The notes beneath the pieces were generated by a model. It saw only the letters and a list, made by a program, of their open reading frames with translations, ran no database searches and was not told the DNA's origin. A DNA stretch of 64,000 nucleotides from Pseudomonas fluorescens (GTDB lineage Bacteria; Pseudomonadota; Gammaproteobacteria; Pseudomonadales; Pseudomonadaceae): the NCBI RefSeq assembly GCF_001708445.1, contig NZ_CP015637.1, positions 4,093,001 through 4,157,000 of the forward strand, in the 5' to 3' direction. Position 1 is the stretch's first letter, and every line of letters begins with the position of its first letter. The position numbers and the translations under genes are program-made. Shown here piece after piece: positions 46,783 through 55,600 of this stretch.

Positions 46783-47550
46783 TTACTGTTTACCCAGATA
46801 AATGTCATGCAAATCGCCCCGCGCCAGCAACTCGGCGGCGCTGCCACTCAGGACCACCCGCCCAGTATCCAGCACGTAGCCGTGGGACGCATAGTTGAGC
46901 GCCACGTTGATGTTCTGCTCGGCGACCAGGAAGCTCACCTGCTGCTCGCGGTTGAGCTGCGCGATGATCTCGAAGATCTCTTGCACGATCATAGGCGCCA
47001 AACCCATGGACGGCTCGTCGAGCAGTACCAAAGTAGGACGGGTCATCAACGCCCGACCGATGGCGACCATCTGTTGCTCGCCACCGGAGGTCAGCCCGGC
47101 GCGGGTGTGGCGCTTGGTCTTGAGCCGGGGGAACCAGGCATAGATGCGCTCCAGGTCGTGTTCCATGGCCTTGCGGCTCAGGCGCCGCACAAAACCACCG
47201 CTGCGCAGGTTGTCTTCCACGCTGAGCTGGCCGAACACATGGCGGCCTTCGAGCACATGCACCATGCCTTGGCGCACACGCTGGCTGGGGTCGACACCGG
47301 CCAGGTCGACGCCGGCGTATTCGATCACGCCACGGCTGACTTCGGCGCGCTCGGCACGCACCAACCCGGAGATCGCCTTGAGGGTAGTGCTCTTGCCGGC
47401 GCCGTTCGCGCCGAGCAAGGCGACGATGGCGCCCTTGGGCACGCTCAGCGACACCCCGGCCACCGCCAGGATCGCGCCGTCGTAGATGACCTCGATGTCG
47501 TTGACCGTCAGCAGCGCGGCGTGTCCAGGTTCTGCGGCAGGCAGGCTCAT
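46783..47550 (-). CDS. ABC importer ATP-binding protein, LivF type
   Basis: A 255-residue ATPase: Walker A GANGAGKST (47-55), signature region LTSGGEQQMVAIGRAL and Walker B LVLLDEPSMGLAP. The LivF pattern (MARPTLVLLDEPSMGLAPMIVQEIFEII) is clear. With the LivG-type protein it powers the branched-chain-amino-acid-type importer. Lies 4 bp from the binding-protein gene. Confidence 0.9.
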   Translation of the reverse strand: MSLPAAEPGHAALLTVNDIEVIYDGAILAVAGVSLSVPKGAIVALLGANGAGKSTTLKAISGLVRAERAEVSRGVIEYAGVDLAGVDPSQRVRQGMVHVLEGRHVFGQLSVEDNLRSGGFVRRLSRKAMEHDLERIYAWFPRLKTKRHTRAGLTSGGEQQMVAIGRALMTRPTLVLLDEPSMGLAPMIVQEIFEIIAQLNREQQVSFLVAEQNINVALNYASHGYVLDTGRVVLSGSAAELLARGDLHDIYLGKQ

Positions 47551-47553
47551 GGT

Positions 47554-48894
47554 TTATTCATCCCCAGTGCAGGTGCGTGGCGTCAGGCCTTTTTCCTTGG
47601 CGAAGGCTGCGGACTTTTCATCGATCAGCGGGCGCAACAGTGCGCGGTCGGCGGCGATCCAGTCGCTGACCAGCGTCCACTGAGCACCGTCCCACTGCTG
47701 TACCCGCGCCGAGCCGCCGCCTTCGTGGTCGCGGCACGACAGCTTGAGGTTCTGCATCAGGCCCAGGTAACCCATGGCCTTGAGGCGCGCGTCGTCGATA
47801 TTCAAGTGCTCCAGGCCCCAGCGGCCTTCTTCGCCATTGAGCGGGCGCTGGCCGAACCTGGCCTGGGCCGTGCGGATCGCCTCCACCGCCACGGCAGCAT
47901 TCACCAGGCCGGAGTTGTAGTACACGCTGCCGAAGTTCTTCAGGTCCTTGAGGTCGCTGTGGCCCTTGTCGAGGACGGATTGCTTGAGGCGTTTGTGGAT
48001 CTCGAAATCGCTGCCGGCCGGGTACGGCGTGAGGGCCAGGTAGCCCTTGGCGGCGGCGCCTGCGGGCAATACGTCTTCGCTGGAACTGGCCCAGATATCG
48101 CCGATGATATGGTCCACCGGGAAGCCGAAGCGCGCAGCGGTCTTGACCGCCACGGGGGTCGACACGCCCCAGGTGCGCAGGAACACCCAGTCCGGGTTGG
48201 CCTGGCGGACCTGGCGCCATTGCGCCGATTGTTCGTTGCCTGGGTCGGCCACCGGAATCTGGATATTTTCAAAACCGTATTTTTCGGCGAGCAACTTCAA
48301 CGGGCCGAGGGTTTCGCGACCGTAGGCCGAGTCGTGGTAGACCGTGGCGATCTTCTTACCCTTGAGCTTGTCGAAACCACCCTCGCGCTGGGCGATGTAG
48401 TTCACCAGGGTCGACGCCTCGCTGTAGAACGTCAGCATCACCGGAAAGTTATACGGGAACACCGTACCGTCGGTGGCTTCGGTGCGCCCGTAACCGAGGG
48501 TGATCAGCGGGATCTTGTCCACCTCTGCCCTTTCGCTGAGCGCATAGGCCGCCGGCGCGCCATTGGGCTGGTACACCGCGACCGGCGCGCCCTCCAGGCC
48601 ATGCTTGAAGCGCTCGTAGCATTCGATGCCTTTCTCCGCCGTCCACTCGGTCTCGCATTCCTGCCACACCAACTTGACGCCATTGATGCCGCCTTCGACC
48701 TCGTTGATATAACGCAGGTAGTCGATCATCCCGGCCCACACCTGCACACCGCTGGACGCGTAGGCGCCCACGCGATAGGTGGCCAGGGGAATGAATTGCT
48801 GGTCCGGCGAGGCCATCGCTTGGGGGACAGCACCGGCCAGGGTTGCCAACGTAAACGCGGCGCCGATCAAGGAACGTTTCAAGGATGCACGCAT
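47554..48894 (-). CDS. ABC importer periplasmic binding protein
   Basis: A 446-residue protein with a signal peptide (cut after ...AVPQAMA, residue 28) and a type I periplasmic-binding fold (YRVGAYASSGVQVWAGMIDYLRYINEVEGGINGVKL). It is longer than typical LivJ (about 350-370 residues), and the C-terminal CRDHEGGGSARVQQWD..CTGDE holds a possible disulfide. The ligand cannot be read off; related long binding proteins take amides, aromatic acids or urea-like ligands (family knowledge). Confidence 0.85.
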   Translation of the reverse strand: MRASLKRSLIGAAFTLATLAGAVPQAMASPDQQFIPLATYRVGAYASSGVQVWAGMIDYLRYINEVEGGINGVKLVWQECETEWTAEKGIECYERFKHGLEGAPVAVYQPNGAPAAYALSERAEVDKIPLITLGYGRTEATDGTVFPYNFPVMLTFYSEASTLVNYIAQREGGFDKLKGKKIATVYHDSAYGRETLGPLKLLAEKYGFENIQIPVADPGNEQSAQWRQVRQANPDWVFLRTWGVSTPVAVKTAARFGFPVDHIIGDIWASSSEDVLPAGAAAKGYLALTPYPAGSDFEIHKRLKQSVLDKGHSDLKDLKNFGSVYYNSGLVNAAVAVEAIRTAQARFGQRPLNGEEGRWGLEHLNIDDARLKAMGYLGLMQNLKLSCRDHEGGGSARVQQWDGAQWTLVSDWIAADRALLRPLIDEKSAAFAKEKGLTPRTCTGDE

Positions 48895-48915
48895 AAGGAT
48901 TCTCTTGGAGGAATG

Positions 48916-49965
48916 TCAGAAACGCAGCGGCCACTGCCGCACACGGTCACGCAGGTTGTGCAACAGGCGGATCAAGCCCTCGGGCTCCTTGATCAGGAAC
49001 ACGATGATCAACACGCCAAAGATGATTTTTTGCAGGTTCTGCAACTGCCCCGCGTCCACCGAACCGCCGAACAGCGCCTGCCCGGCATGACTGAGGACAA
49101 TCGGCAGCAGGCTGATAAACGCCGCACCCACGAAGTTGCCGGCGATGCTGCCCATGCCGCCGATGATGATGATGAACAGGATCTGGAATGAGCGATTGAT
49201 ATCGAAGCTGCTGGCGCTGGCCGTGCCCAGGTAGGCGAACGCCCACAGCGCGCCGGCAATGCCCAGGTAAAACGAGCTGACCGCAAACGCCAGGCGCTTG
49301 TAGCGCACCACCGGGATGCCAACCACGGCGGCGGCGGTGTCCATGTCGCGGATCGCCATCCAATTGCGCCCGACCTGGCTGCGCACCAGGTTGATGGCGG
49401 TCCAGGTCAACAGCAGCACCGTCACCAACGTCAGCCAATAGCGGCCCAGCGGCGTGTTGAGGTCATGACCGAACAGCGCCAGCTTCGGCGCAGAGATGGT
49501 CCCGGACGAGCCGTAGTTGTAGAACCAGGGAAACTTGACGAACAGCCACTCCAGGAAAAACTGCGCGGCCAGGGTGGTGACCATCAGGTAGAAGCCCTTG
49601 ATCCGCGAGCTGGGCAAGCCGAACAGCAAACCGACCAACGCACTGATAATCCCCCCACCGAGCAGCGCCAGCGGCAGGCCCAGCTCCGGCAGGCGCAACA
49701 GGAAACCGTAGGTCGCGAACGCGCCGACGGCCATGAAACCCGCCGCGCCGACCGAGGTTTGCCCGGTATAGCCGGTCAGCAGATTCAAGCCAAGCCCGGC
49801 CAGGGACAACACCAAGAACGGGATCAGGATCGCATTGAGCCAATAGTCATTGCCCCACAGCGGCACCACGATAAAGGCCAGGGCCAGCAGGCCGATCAGG
49901 CCCCAAGGCACGCGTCGCTGTACCAGCAACAACGGCGCGGTTTGTTGAGCAACGGGAATCGACAT
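48916..49965 (-). CDS. ABC importer permease, LivM type
   Basis: A 349-residue permease starting MSIPVAQQTAPLLLVQRR. LivM hallmarks are present: LVLSLAGLGLNLLTGYTGQTSVGAAGFMAVGAF (about 55-87) and the GGMGSIAGNFVGAAF loop (about 260-275) that meets the ATPase. About ten helices. The frame is open upstream from 50043, but only as an antisense-free run inside livH. Confidence 0.9.
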   Translation of the reverse strand: MSIPVAQQTAPLLLVQRRVPWGLIGLLALAFIVVPLWGNDYWLNAILIPFLVLSLAGLGLNLLTGYTGQTSVGAAGFMAVGAFATYGFLLRLPELGLPLALLGGGIISALVGLLFGLPSSRIKGFYLMVTTLAAQFFLEWLFVKFPWFYNYGSSGTISAPKLALFGHDLNTPLGRYWLTLVTVLLLTWTAINLVRSQVGRNWMAIRDMDTAAAVVGIPVVRYKRLAFAVSSFYLGIAGALWAFAYLGTASASSFDINRSFQILFIIIIGGMGSIAGNFVGAAFISLLPIVLSHAGQALFGGSVDAGQLQNLQKIIFGVLIIVFLIKEPEGLIRLLHNLRDRVRQWPLRF

Positions 49966-49969
49966 GGTT

Positions 49970-50851
49970 TCAGACTCGCTCGATGGCGCGCTCGCCGAAC
50001 AGGCCGGCGGGACGGATATACAGGAAGGCCAAGGCCAATACATAGGCGAACCACGGCGTGATGCCGCCGCCGATCAACGGGCCGATATACACCTCGGCAA
50101 GGTTTTCCGCCGCGCCGACAATCAGCCCGCCGACGATGGCCCCGCCAATCGAGGTAAAGCCGCCGATGATCAGCACCGGCAGGGCCTTGAGCACCACCAG
50201 CGACAGCGAAAACTGCACGCCCTGGCGCGCCCCCCAGAGCAAGCCGGCCACCAGCCCGACAATCCCCGCCACCGCCCAGACGATCTGCCAGATACGGTTG
50301 AGGTTGATGCCGATGGACAGCGCCGCCGTGGTGTCATCCGCCACCGCACGCAGGGACACACCGATGCGGGTCTTGTTGAACAGCAGCGCAAGGACCGTCA
50401 CCAACAACACGGCAGCCGCGGCCGCGATCAGATCGAACTGACTGAGCATCAGCGGCCCGATGAACAGCGGCACGTCATCAATGCCCAGGTCCAGTGCACG
50501 CACCTGGGACCCCATCAAGCCCTGGGCCAGGCCCTCGATGATGAACGACAGGCCAAGGGTGGCCATGAACAGGGTGATCTGCGAACGGTTCACCAAGGGC
50601 CGCAGGACCAGGCGCTCGATGAGCAAGGCACCGACGATCATCACGATCACCGTCAGCAGCAGTGCCAGGGCAAACGGCACGCCCTGGTCATGCAGGCTGA
50701 CGAAGGTCAGCGCGGCAAACAGCAGCATCGAGCCCTGGGCAAAATTGAACACACCGCTGGCCTTGTAGATCAGCACGAAGCCGATGGCGACCAACGAATA
50801 CATGGTGCCGGCCAGCAGGCCGCCGAGCAGGGTTTCGAAGAAGAACGTCAT
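49970..50851 (-). CDS. ABC importer permease, LivH type
   Basis: A 293-residue permease from MTFFFETLLGGLLAGTMYSLVAIGFVLIYKASGVFNFAQGSM, the LivH N-terminal signature. The coupling loop GGFTSIGGAIVGG lies near residues 234-246. Four bases separate its end from the livM start; it overlaps the livG-like gene by 4 bp. Confidence 0.92.
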   Translation of the reverse strand: MTFFFETLLGGLLAGTMYSLVAIGFVLIYKASGVFNFAQGSMLLFAALTFVSLHDQGVPFALALLLTVIVMIVGALLIERLVLRPLVNRSQITLFMATLGLSFIIEGLAQGLMGSQVRALDLGIDDVPLFIGPLMLSQFDLIAAAAAVLLVTVLALLFNKTRIGVSLRAVADDTTAALSIGINLNRIWQIVWAVAGIVGLVAGLLWGARQGVQFSLSLVVLKALPVLIIGGFTSIGGAIVGGLIVGAAENLAEVYIGPLIGGGITPWFAYVLALAFLYIRPAGLFGERAIERV

Positions 50852-51621
50852 TCGTTTGCCACTCCGAGATAAGCCGCGATCACATCGGGGTTGGCCTGTA
50901 CCTCGGCGGGGGTTCCGTCGCCGACCTTGCGCCCGTAGTCGAGCACCACCACATGGTCGGACAGGCCCATCACCACGCCCATGTCGTGCTCAATCAACAC
51001 CACGGTGGTGCCCAGGTCGCGGTTCACATCGGCGACGAAGCGTGCCATTTCCTGTTTTTCCTCGGCGTTCATGCCCGCCATGGGTTCGTCGAGCAGTAAC
51101 AGGCTAGGCCCAGCGATCAATGCCCGGCCCAACTCGACACGCTTCTGCAGGCCATAAGAGAGGTTGCCCACCAGCACATCACGCTGAGCTTGCAACTCAA
51201 GAAACTCGAGAATGCCCTGGGCGCGCAGGCGGAACGCTTCGGCTTCCCGGCGTGCGCGCGGCAAGCCCAGGGCTTGTTCAATAAAACGGCTGCGCATATG
51301 CCGCGACAGGCCGGTAAGGATGTTGTCGAGCACGCTCATCTTCTTGAACAGCGCGTTGTTCTGGAAGGTGCGACCAATGCCCCGGCGCGCGGCACCCAGC
51401 GGGTCGATGCGCTGGAAGTGCTGGTCTTCGAAGACGATCTCGCCAGCATCGAAGCGGTACACGCCGTTGAGCACATTGAGCAATGAGCTTTTACCGGCAC
51501 CATTGGGACCGATCAGCGCGCAGATCTCGCCGCGCGCCACCTCGAAGGACAAGGCATTGATCGCCTTGACGCCCTTGAACGACAGCGAGATATCCCGCAC
51601 CTGGAGAATGGCTTGGCTCAT
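50848..51621 (-). CDS. ABC importer ATP-binding protein, LivG type
   Basis: A 257-residue ATPase from MSQAILQVRDISLSFKGVKA with Walker A GPNGAGKSS (38-46) and Walker B SLLLLDEPMAGMNAEEKQEM, the MAGMN variant of LivG. The frame stays open into the neighbouring gene, but the ATG at 51621 overlaps that gene's stop as ATGA and begins the conserved domain. Confidence 0.92.
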   Translation of the reverse strand: MSQAILQVRDISLSFKGVKAINALSFEVARGEICALIGPNGAGKSSLLNVLNGVYRFDAGEIVFEDQHFQRIDPLGAARRGIGRTFQNNALFKKMSVLDNILTGLSRHMRSRFIEQALGLPRARREAEAFRLRAQGILEFLELQAQRDVLVGNLSYGLQKRVELGRALIAGPSLLLLDEPMAGMNAEEKQEMARFVADVNRDLGTTVVLIEHDMGVVMGLSDHVVVLDYGRKVGDGTPAEVQANPDVIAAYLGVANE

Positions 51622-52520
51622 GCGATGTCCCGTTTGAATTCCGCCAGCCACACCGGCGAAGGGGTGGATGTGAGGGGTTGCCAGATGTAAGCCAGGCGCT
51701 GAAAGCCGAGCAGCTTGCGCACACGGTTTTTCAACAGGCGACGCAGGCCGCTTTGCGGGTGGGCGATGGCCCAGTCGCACAGGCGCCGACGCCAGGTGCC
51801 ATGGGGTGCAAGGCGACTTTCGATTTCGTCGGCCAGGTGCTGCAAGCGTGCGGGTGACAACAGCAAGCCGGTGGGGGCGACTTCGCTGCGATCGCGCCGC
51901 GCCGAGGCCAGGCTTTCCGGAAAGGCCAGGCCATGGCCGCTGTTCAGCCATTGCTCCAACACCACCGCCAGCCCCCCCTCCCAGTGGGTGCCCTCTTCGC
52001 TCCACAACGCGGTTTCGCCGCTGGGTTGCCACCAGCGTACGAGGTGCTGCGTCGGGTCGATCGGGCCGAGCAACGGGGCAAAATCCAGCAGGTTGGCCGA
52101 CTGCCAATGCCGCACTTGCTGACGGTCCTGGGTGTAGGCATGGGTGGGACGGATGCGCCATAAATGTTGTTGCAGCGCTTCGGGCTCCAAGTCATCGGCC
52201 AGGGTCAGGACTTGCCCGCCGATGGCTTGAGCCGCAAGAGCCAGGAGCAACAGGTTCGGCTCGAACGCCCCGCTGAGGGCCAAGCGCGATTGCTCGTCAA
52301 AGCCCTGCTGACGCAAGCCATCCGCCAGGCGTTCCACATCTCGCAAGGCGTCGATCCAGCGCCACGCATACCACTGGCCCTGGCGCTTGTGGCGCAAGGC
52401 GGTGTGCAGCGGCGTGGTCTGCGCCCAGTGGTGCAGCTGTTCCAGCGCGTTGGGCAGGTTGCCGAGCCGCTCGGCGGGCCATTCCAGGGCCAGCGGGCTT
52501 TTTAGTACGTGCACGCTCAT
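51618..52520 (-). CDS. Degenerate AMP-binding (acyl-CoA synthetase-like) protein
   Basis: A 300-residue protein from MSVHVLKSPLALEWPAERLG. Its beginning (LRHKRQGQWYAWRWIDALRDVERLADGLRQQGFDEQSRLALSGAFEPNLLLLALAAQAIGG) is the N-terminal part of long-chain acyl-CoA synthetases, and residues about 240-285 resemble the later APHGTWRRRLCDWAI..LLKNRVRKLLGF segment. The ATP-binding TSGTTG loop and the whole C-terminal catalytic domain are missing. First gene of the ABC importer operon, overlapping the LivG gene. Full-length ligases often sit at this place in related operons (family knowledge). Confidence 0.65.
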   Translation of the reverse strand: MSVHVLKSPLALEWPAERLGNLPNALEQLHHWAQTTPLHTALRHKRQGQWYAWRWIDALRDVERLADGLRQQGFDEQSRLALSGAFEPNLLLLALAAQAIGGQVLTLADDLEPEALQQHLWRIRPTHAYTQDRQQVRHWQSANLLDFAPLLGPIDPTQHLVRWWQPSGETALWSEEGTHWEGGLAVVLEQWLNSGHGLAFPESLASARRDRSEVAPTGLLLSPARLQHLADEIESRLAPHGTWRRRLCDWAIAHPQSGLRRLLKNRVRKLLGFQRLAYIWQPLTSTPSPVWLAEFKRDIA

Positions 52521-52909
52521 AGGGGTAAAGCTCCTACTGGGAGTTAAGCGTGCGGTGGTCCGCTGGCTGTCTGGGGTCAAGCGGTAACGGTAAATAGCAA
52601 TCAGAGCAAAGCATTAACTATGCCAATGCAGAATTGCCTTCAAACTCAGCTAATTCATAGGCCTACAACGACGGGCAGGAGCCTCGTTGAACAAAGTGCA
52701 TATCAACTGTTGCTGGAGCAACAGAAAGCCAACTAAGCCGTCGGTGTGAGCAACAGCGACCTCATACCTAAACCTGCTTAGCCACACGAGCATGAGCGTA
52801 TCTTTCGAAATAAAAAAAACTCCCGCTATACCTGTCAAACCTGACAGTAGACGTCGCACATCCCCCCGAATAATCTTTAGCCTCATGCTCCCACAGAGGA
52901 AGAATCATC
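52521..52909. promoter_or_regulatory. Divergent region between ABC operon and orphan gene
   Basis: 389 bp without a gene; composition is visibly AT-richer than the ABC operon. It should hold the promoter of the ABC operon (toward lower coordinates) and of the orphan gene. No repeat, sigma-54 or clear operator was recognised. Confidence 0.45.
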
Positions 52910-53803
52910 ATGAACACTTCCGGAAAAATCTCAGCCAACACATCTCTAAAGTGCACTGCAACGATCAAAGACGAGGAAGATGAATATGACGCATTCGATG
53001 GCGTTCACTATTCATTATTCATGAATGACCTGCCACTCAAGTGGCTCCTCAACATACGCACCGAAAAAAATGAGAACCAAGACTTTCAAGAATTTTCTTT
53101 TTTTATCCCTAACGATGGCGACGTCACTGACAAAACATACGCCATCACTTCAGACTTCACTACCACCTCTGGCGTTAATGCCCTCTGGTCAAAATCAGGC
53201 CCCTTCTCTCAAATCAACTACACCGCCACCGAAGGCAGCCTGAAACTGACATTTGACAATAGCACCAAAACAATCAAGGCGACTTTCAACTTCAAGGGTC
53301 AGAACAGGGGTAAAACAGTCACCGTGAGTGAGGGCGTTCTGGAGCTTGTGGGGTTCACAGAAAGCAGAAGAAATTATGCGGCACCGACAGTTGTGTGCGA
53401 CCTGAGTCGCGATATCAACGCACGCTATGAGTCTAATGAGGATAATCTATACATCAGTTCAAATAACCAGATCGCGGGATGGTCGCGAGCGTTTGCGACA
53501 AGGCCAGACGTATACGACTATCGAATAGCCATATTCATTTCAAGAGACCTTCCGACAGGCACCTACGCTATCAGTGAAGACAGCAAAGAGGTCAGTGTTA
53601 TTTTTTATAACATGAGTGGATCTTATATCTACCATGGCGAAGAAGGTCAGTTGACAATACGTTCACTCCCCAACGTTGACAGTAACAATAACATTACGGG
53701 AACCTTCGCAGGAACGTTCAACTTTGTGGCCGGTGCAACCGACCCCAGTGGTGGGCGACACTTTACCGAAGCACGCAATGGCGTTTTCAGTATTACTCGA
53801 TAG
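52910..53803 (+). CDS. Orphan protein with internal duplication, function unknown
   Basis: A 297-residue, beta-rich, Asn/Thr/Ser-rich protein without signal peptide or membrane helix, preceded by AGAGGAAG. Two halves resemble each other: DGDVTDKTYAI..TEGSLKLTFDNS..TFNFKG..EGVLELVGF (about residues 68-150) and RDLPTGTYAI..EEGQLTIRSL..GTFNFVAG..NGVFSIT (about 210-297). Base composition is clearly lower in GC than all neighbours, a sign of acquisition. I recognise no family. Possibly a secreted or surface-binding protein exported by another route (inference). Confidence 0.7.
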   Translation: MNTSGKISANTSLKCTATIKDEEDEYDAFDGVHYSLFMNDLPLKWLLNIRTEKNENQDFQEFSFFIPNDGDVTDKTYAITSDFTTTSGVNALWSKSGPFSQINYTATEGSLKLTFDNSTKTIKATFNFKGQNRGKTVTVSEGVLELVGFTESRRNYAAPTVVCDLSRDINARYESNEDNLYISSNNQIAGWSRAFATRPDVYDYRIAIFISRDLPTGTYAISEDSKEVSVIFYNMSGSYIYHGEEGQLTIRSLPNVDSNNNITGTFAGTFNFVAGATDPSGGRHFTEARNGVFSITR

Positions 53804-53888
53804 GCGTTTATCTTTCATGCGGGGTTTGCGATCTTTATCACATCCCCCGCTGAACCATTTACGCAGCAGGATCACATGCGTACTTGTC

Positions 53889-55268
53889 TCACTGCAAACC
53901 CTCCAACGTCCTGTAACCACTGCCTGGATGGGAACTCGACAACCTTGCTCCGTTGCCAAATAACTTCTCGCGCAACGTGCCCTGGGCATATTCAGTCTTG
54001 TACACACCGCGCTTCTGCAACTCCGGCACCAGCAACTCCACGGCGTCGATGAAGGTTTCGTGAGTCAATGCATAGGCCAGGTTGAAGCCATCCACATCGG
54101 TTTCTTCCACCCACTCCTGCAACAGATCCGCCACGGTTTCCGGACCACCGACAAACAGCGGGCCAAAACCGCCGATGCCGACCCAATCGGCGAGCTCGTT
54201 GGGCGTCCAGACCTTGTTCGGGTCTGCCGTGGAAAAAGCTTCCACCGCCGATTGAATGGCGTTGGTATGCACATGCTTGAGCGGTTCATCCGGTTTGAAC
54301 TGGCTAAAATCGATACCGGTCCAGCCGGAGATCAGCGCCATCGCGCCTTCGTAGCTGACGTAGGATTTGTACTCGTCGAACTTGGCTTTGGCCTTGGCAT
54401 CCGTCTCGCCGACGATCACCGTCTGCAGGTTGAAGATCAGGATTTTCTTCGGATCACGCCCGGCCTCGGCGGCACGACGGCGGATGTCGGCAACGGTCTT
54501 TTTCAGCAAGACTTTAGATGGCGCGGCGACGAACACACATTCGGCCTGTTCAGCGGCGAACTGCTTGCCACGGCTGGACGCACCGGCCTGGTACAGCACC
54601 GGCGTGCGCTGCGGCGAGGGTTCACACAGGTGAATACCGGGCACCTGGAAGTGTTTGCCGACATGACGGATCTCGTGGATCTTGCTCGGGTCGCTGAAAA
54701 TCCGGCGCTCGCGGTCGCGCAACACGGCGCCCTCCTCCCAACTGCCTTCCCAGAGTTTGTAGCAGACCTCCAGGTATTCCTCGGCGTAGTCGTAGCGCGC
54801 GTCGTGTTCGGTCTGGGCTTTCTGGCCGAGGTTCTTGGCGCCGCTTTCCAGGTAGGAGGTGACGATGTTCCAGCCGATACGGCCCTTGGTCAGGTGATCC
54901 AGGGTGGAGAGCCGACGGGCAAATGGATACGGATGCTCGAAGGACAGCGAGGCAGTCAGGCCGAAGCCCAGATGCTCGGTGACCAGCGCCATCGGCGCGA
55001 TCAGCGACAACGGATCGTTGACCGGCACCTGGGTCGCCTGGCGGATGGCCGCGTCGCCATTGCCGTTGTACACATCGTAGATACCCAGCACGTCGGCGAT
55101 GAACAAGCCGTCGAACTTGCCGCGCTCAAGGATTTTCGCCAGGTCGGTCCAGTACTCCAGGTCCTTGTACTGCCACGAACGGTCACGCGGGTGCGCCCAC
55201 AGGCCGGGCGATTGGTGGCCGACACAGTTCATGTCGAAGGCATTCAAGCGGATTTCACGGGACATCAA
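53889..55268 (-). CDS. LLM-class FMN-dependent monooxygenase (NtaA/DmoA type)
   Basis: A 459-residue flavin monooxygenase of the NtaA/SnaA/DszA/DmoA group: REIRLNAFDMNCVGHQSPGLWAHPRD at the start, GRIGWNIVTSYLESGAKNLG (about 131-150) and YQAGASSRGKQFAAEQAE (about 228-245). These enzymes oxidise organosulfur or nitrilotriacetate-type compounds with reduced FMN from a partner reductase (family knowledge). Overlaps the next upstream gene as ATGA, in one operon with the SfnB-like genes. Confidence 0.88.
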   Translation of the reverse strand: MMSREIRLNAFDMNCVGHQSPGLWAHPRDRSWQYKDLEYWTDLAKILERGKFDGLFIADVLGIYDVYNGNGDAAIRQATQVPVNDPLSLIAPMALVTEHLGFGLTASLSFEHPYPFARRLSTLDHLTKGRIGWNIVTSYLESGAKNLGQKAQTEHDARYDYAEEYLEVCYKLWEGSWEEGAVLRDRERRIFSDPSKIHEIRHVGKHFQVPGIHLCEPSPQRTPVLYQAGASSRGKQFAAEQAECVFVAAPSKVLLKKTVADIRRRAAEAGRDPKKILIFNLQTVIVGETDAKAKAKFDEYKSYVSYEGAMALISGWTGIDFSQFKPDEPLKHVHTNAIQSAVEAFSTADPNKVWTPNELADWVGIGGFGPLFVGGPETVADLLQEWVEETDVDGFNLAYALTHETFIDAVELLVPELQKRGVYKTEYAQGTLREKLFGNGARLSSSHPGSGYRTLEGLQ

Positions 55269-55597
55269 AGCACTCCGTTGAGGTAATAGTTGCCGACGAT
55301 CTGGTATTTCCAGCGCAACGGGTCATCGAGGCTCGACGGCAGTTCGGTGCGTTGGCCGGTCAGTTCGAATTCGGCGTTGCTCGCGGCGATGAGGGCTTCG
55401 GCGGCGGCGATCTGCGCTTCGGTGGCGGCCACCGGGCTGGGGTGGGTTTCAGCGCGTTCCAGCAGGGCGGCGGCCACGTCGATGCGGATCTGTAGATCAC
55501 CGAAGCGGCTGATGACATAGGGGTCATCGCTTGTCTCGACATGGCGGCGGGTGCTGTCCAACAGTTGGCGCGCAAGGCTCAGTGCGGTCATGGTCAA
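55265..55597 (-). CDS. Free-standing SfnB/acyl-CoA dehydrogenase C-terminal-like domain
   Basis: A 110-residue helical protein from MTMTALSLARQLLDSTRRHVETSDDPYVISRFGDLQIRID. It can be aligned with the C-terminal helical domain of the adjacent SfnB-like enzyme: DPYVISRFGDLQIR with DPFTIAAIGDLEWR, and DDPLRWKYQIVGNYYLNGVL with HDPARWKYHLIGNFVLNGVK. It lacks the FAD-binding N-terminal and middle domains. Lies between the LLM monooxygenase and sfnB-like genes with a 4-bp overlap and a 3-bp gap. Confidence 0.7.
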   Translation of the reverse strand: MTMTALSLARQLLDSTRRHVETSDDPYVISRFGDLQIRIDVAAALLERAETHPSPVAATEAQIAAAEALIAASNAEFELTGQRTELPSSLDDPLRWKYQIVGNYYLNGVL

Positions 55598-55600
55598 TCC

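Noticed and set aside
46600..49191. An 863-residue plus-strand open frame opposite the ABC operon
   Set aside because: Product is His/Gln/Gly-rich without any family pattern; the minus-strand LivF and binding-protein genes explain the region.
53820..53851. Stem GCGGGG/CCCCGC after the orphan gene as a terminator
   Set aside because: The loop is about 20 bases and no T-run follows; too weak to call.
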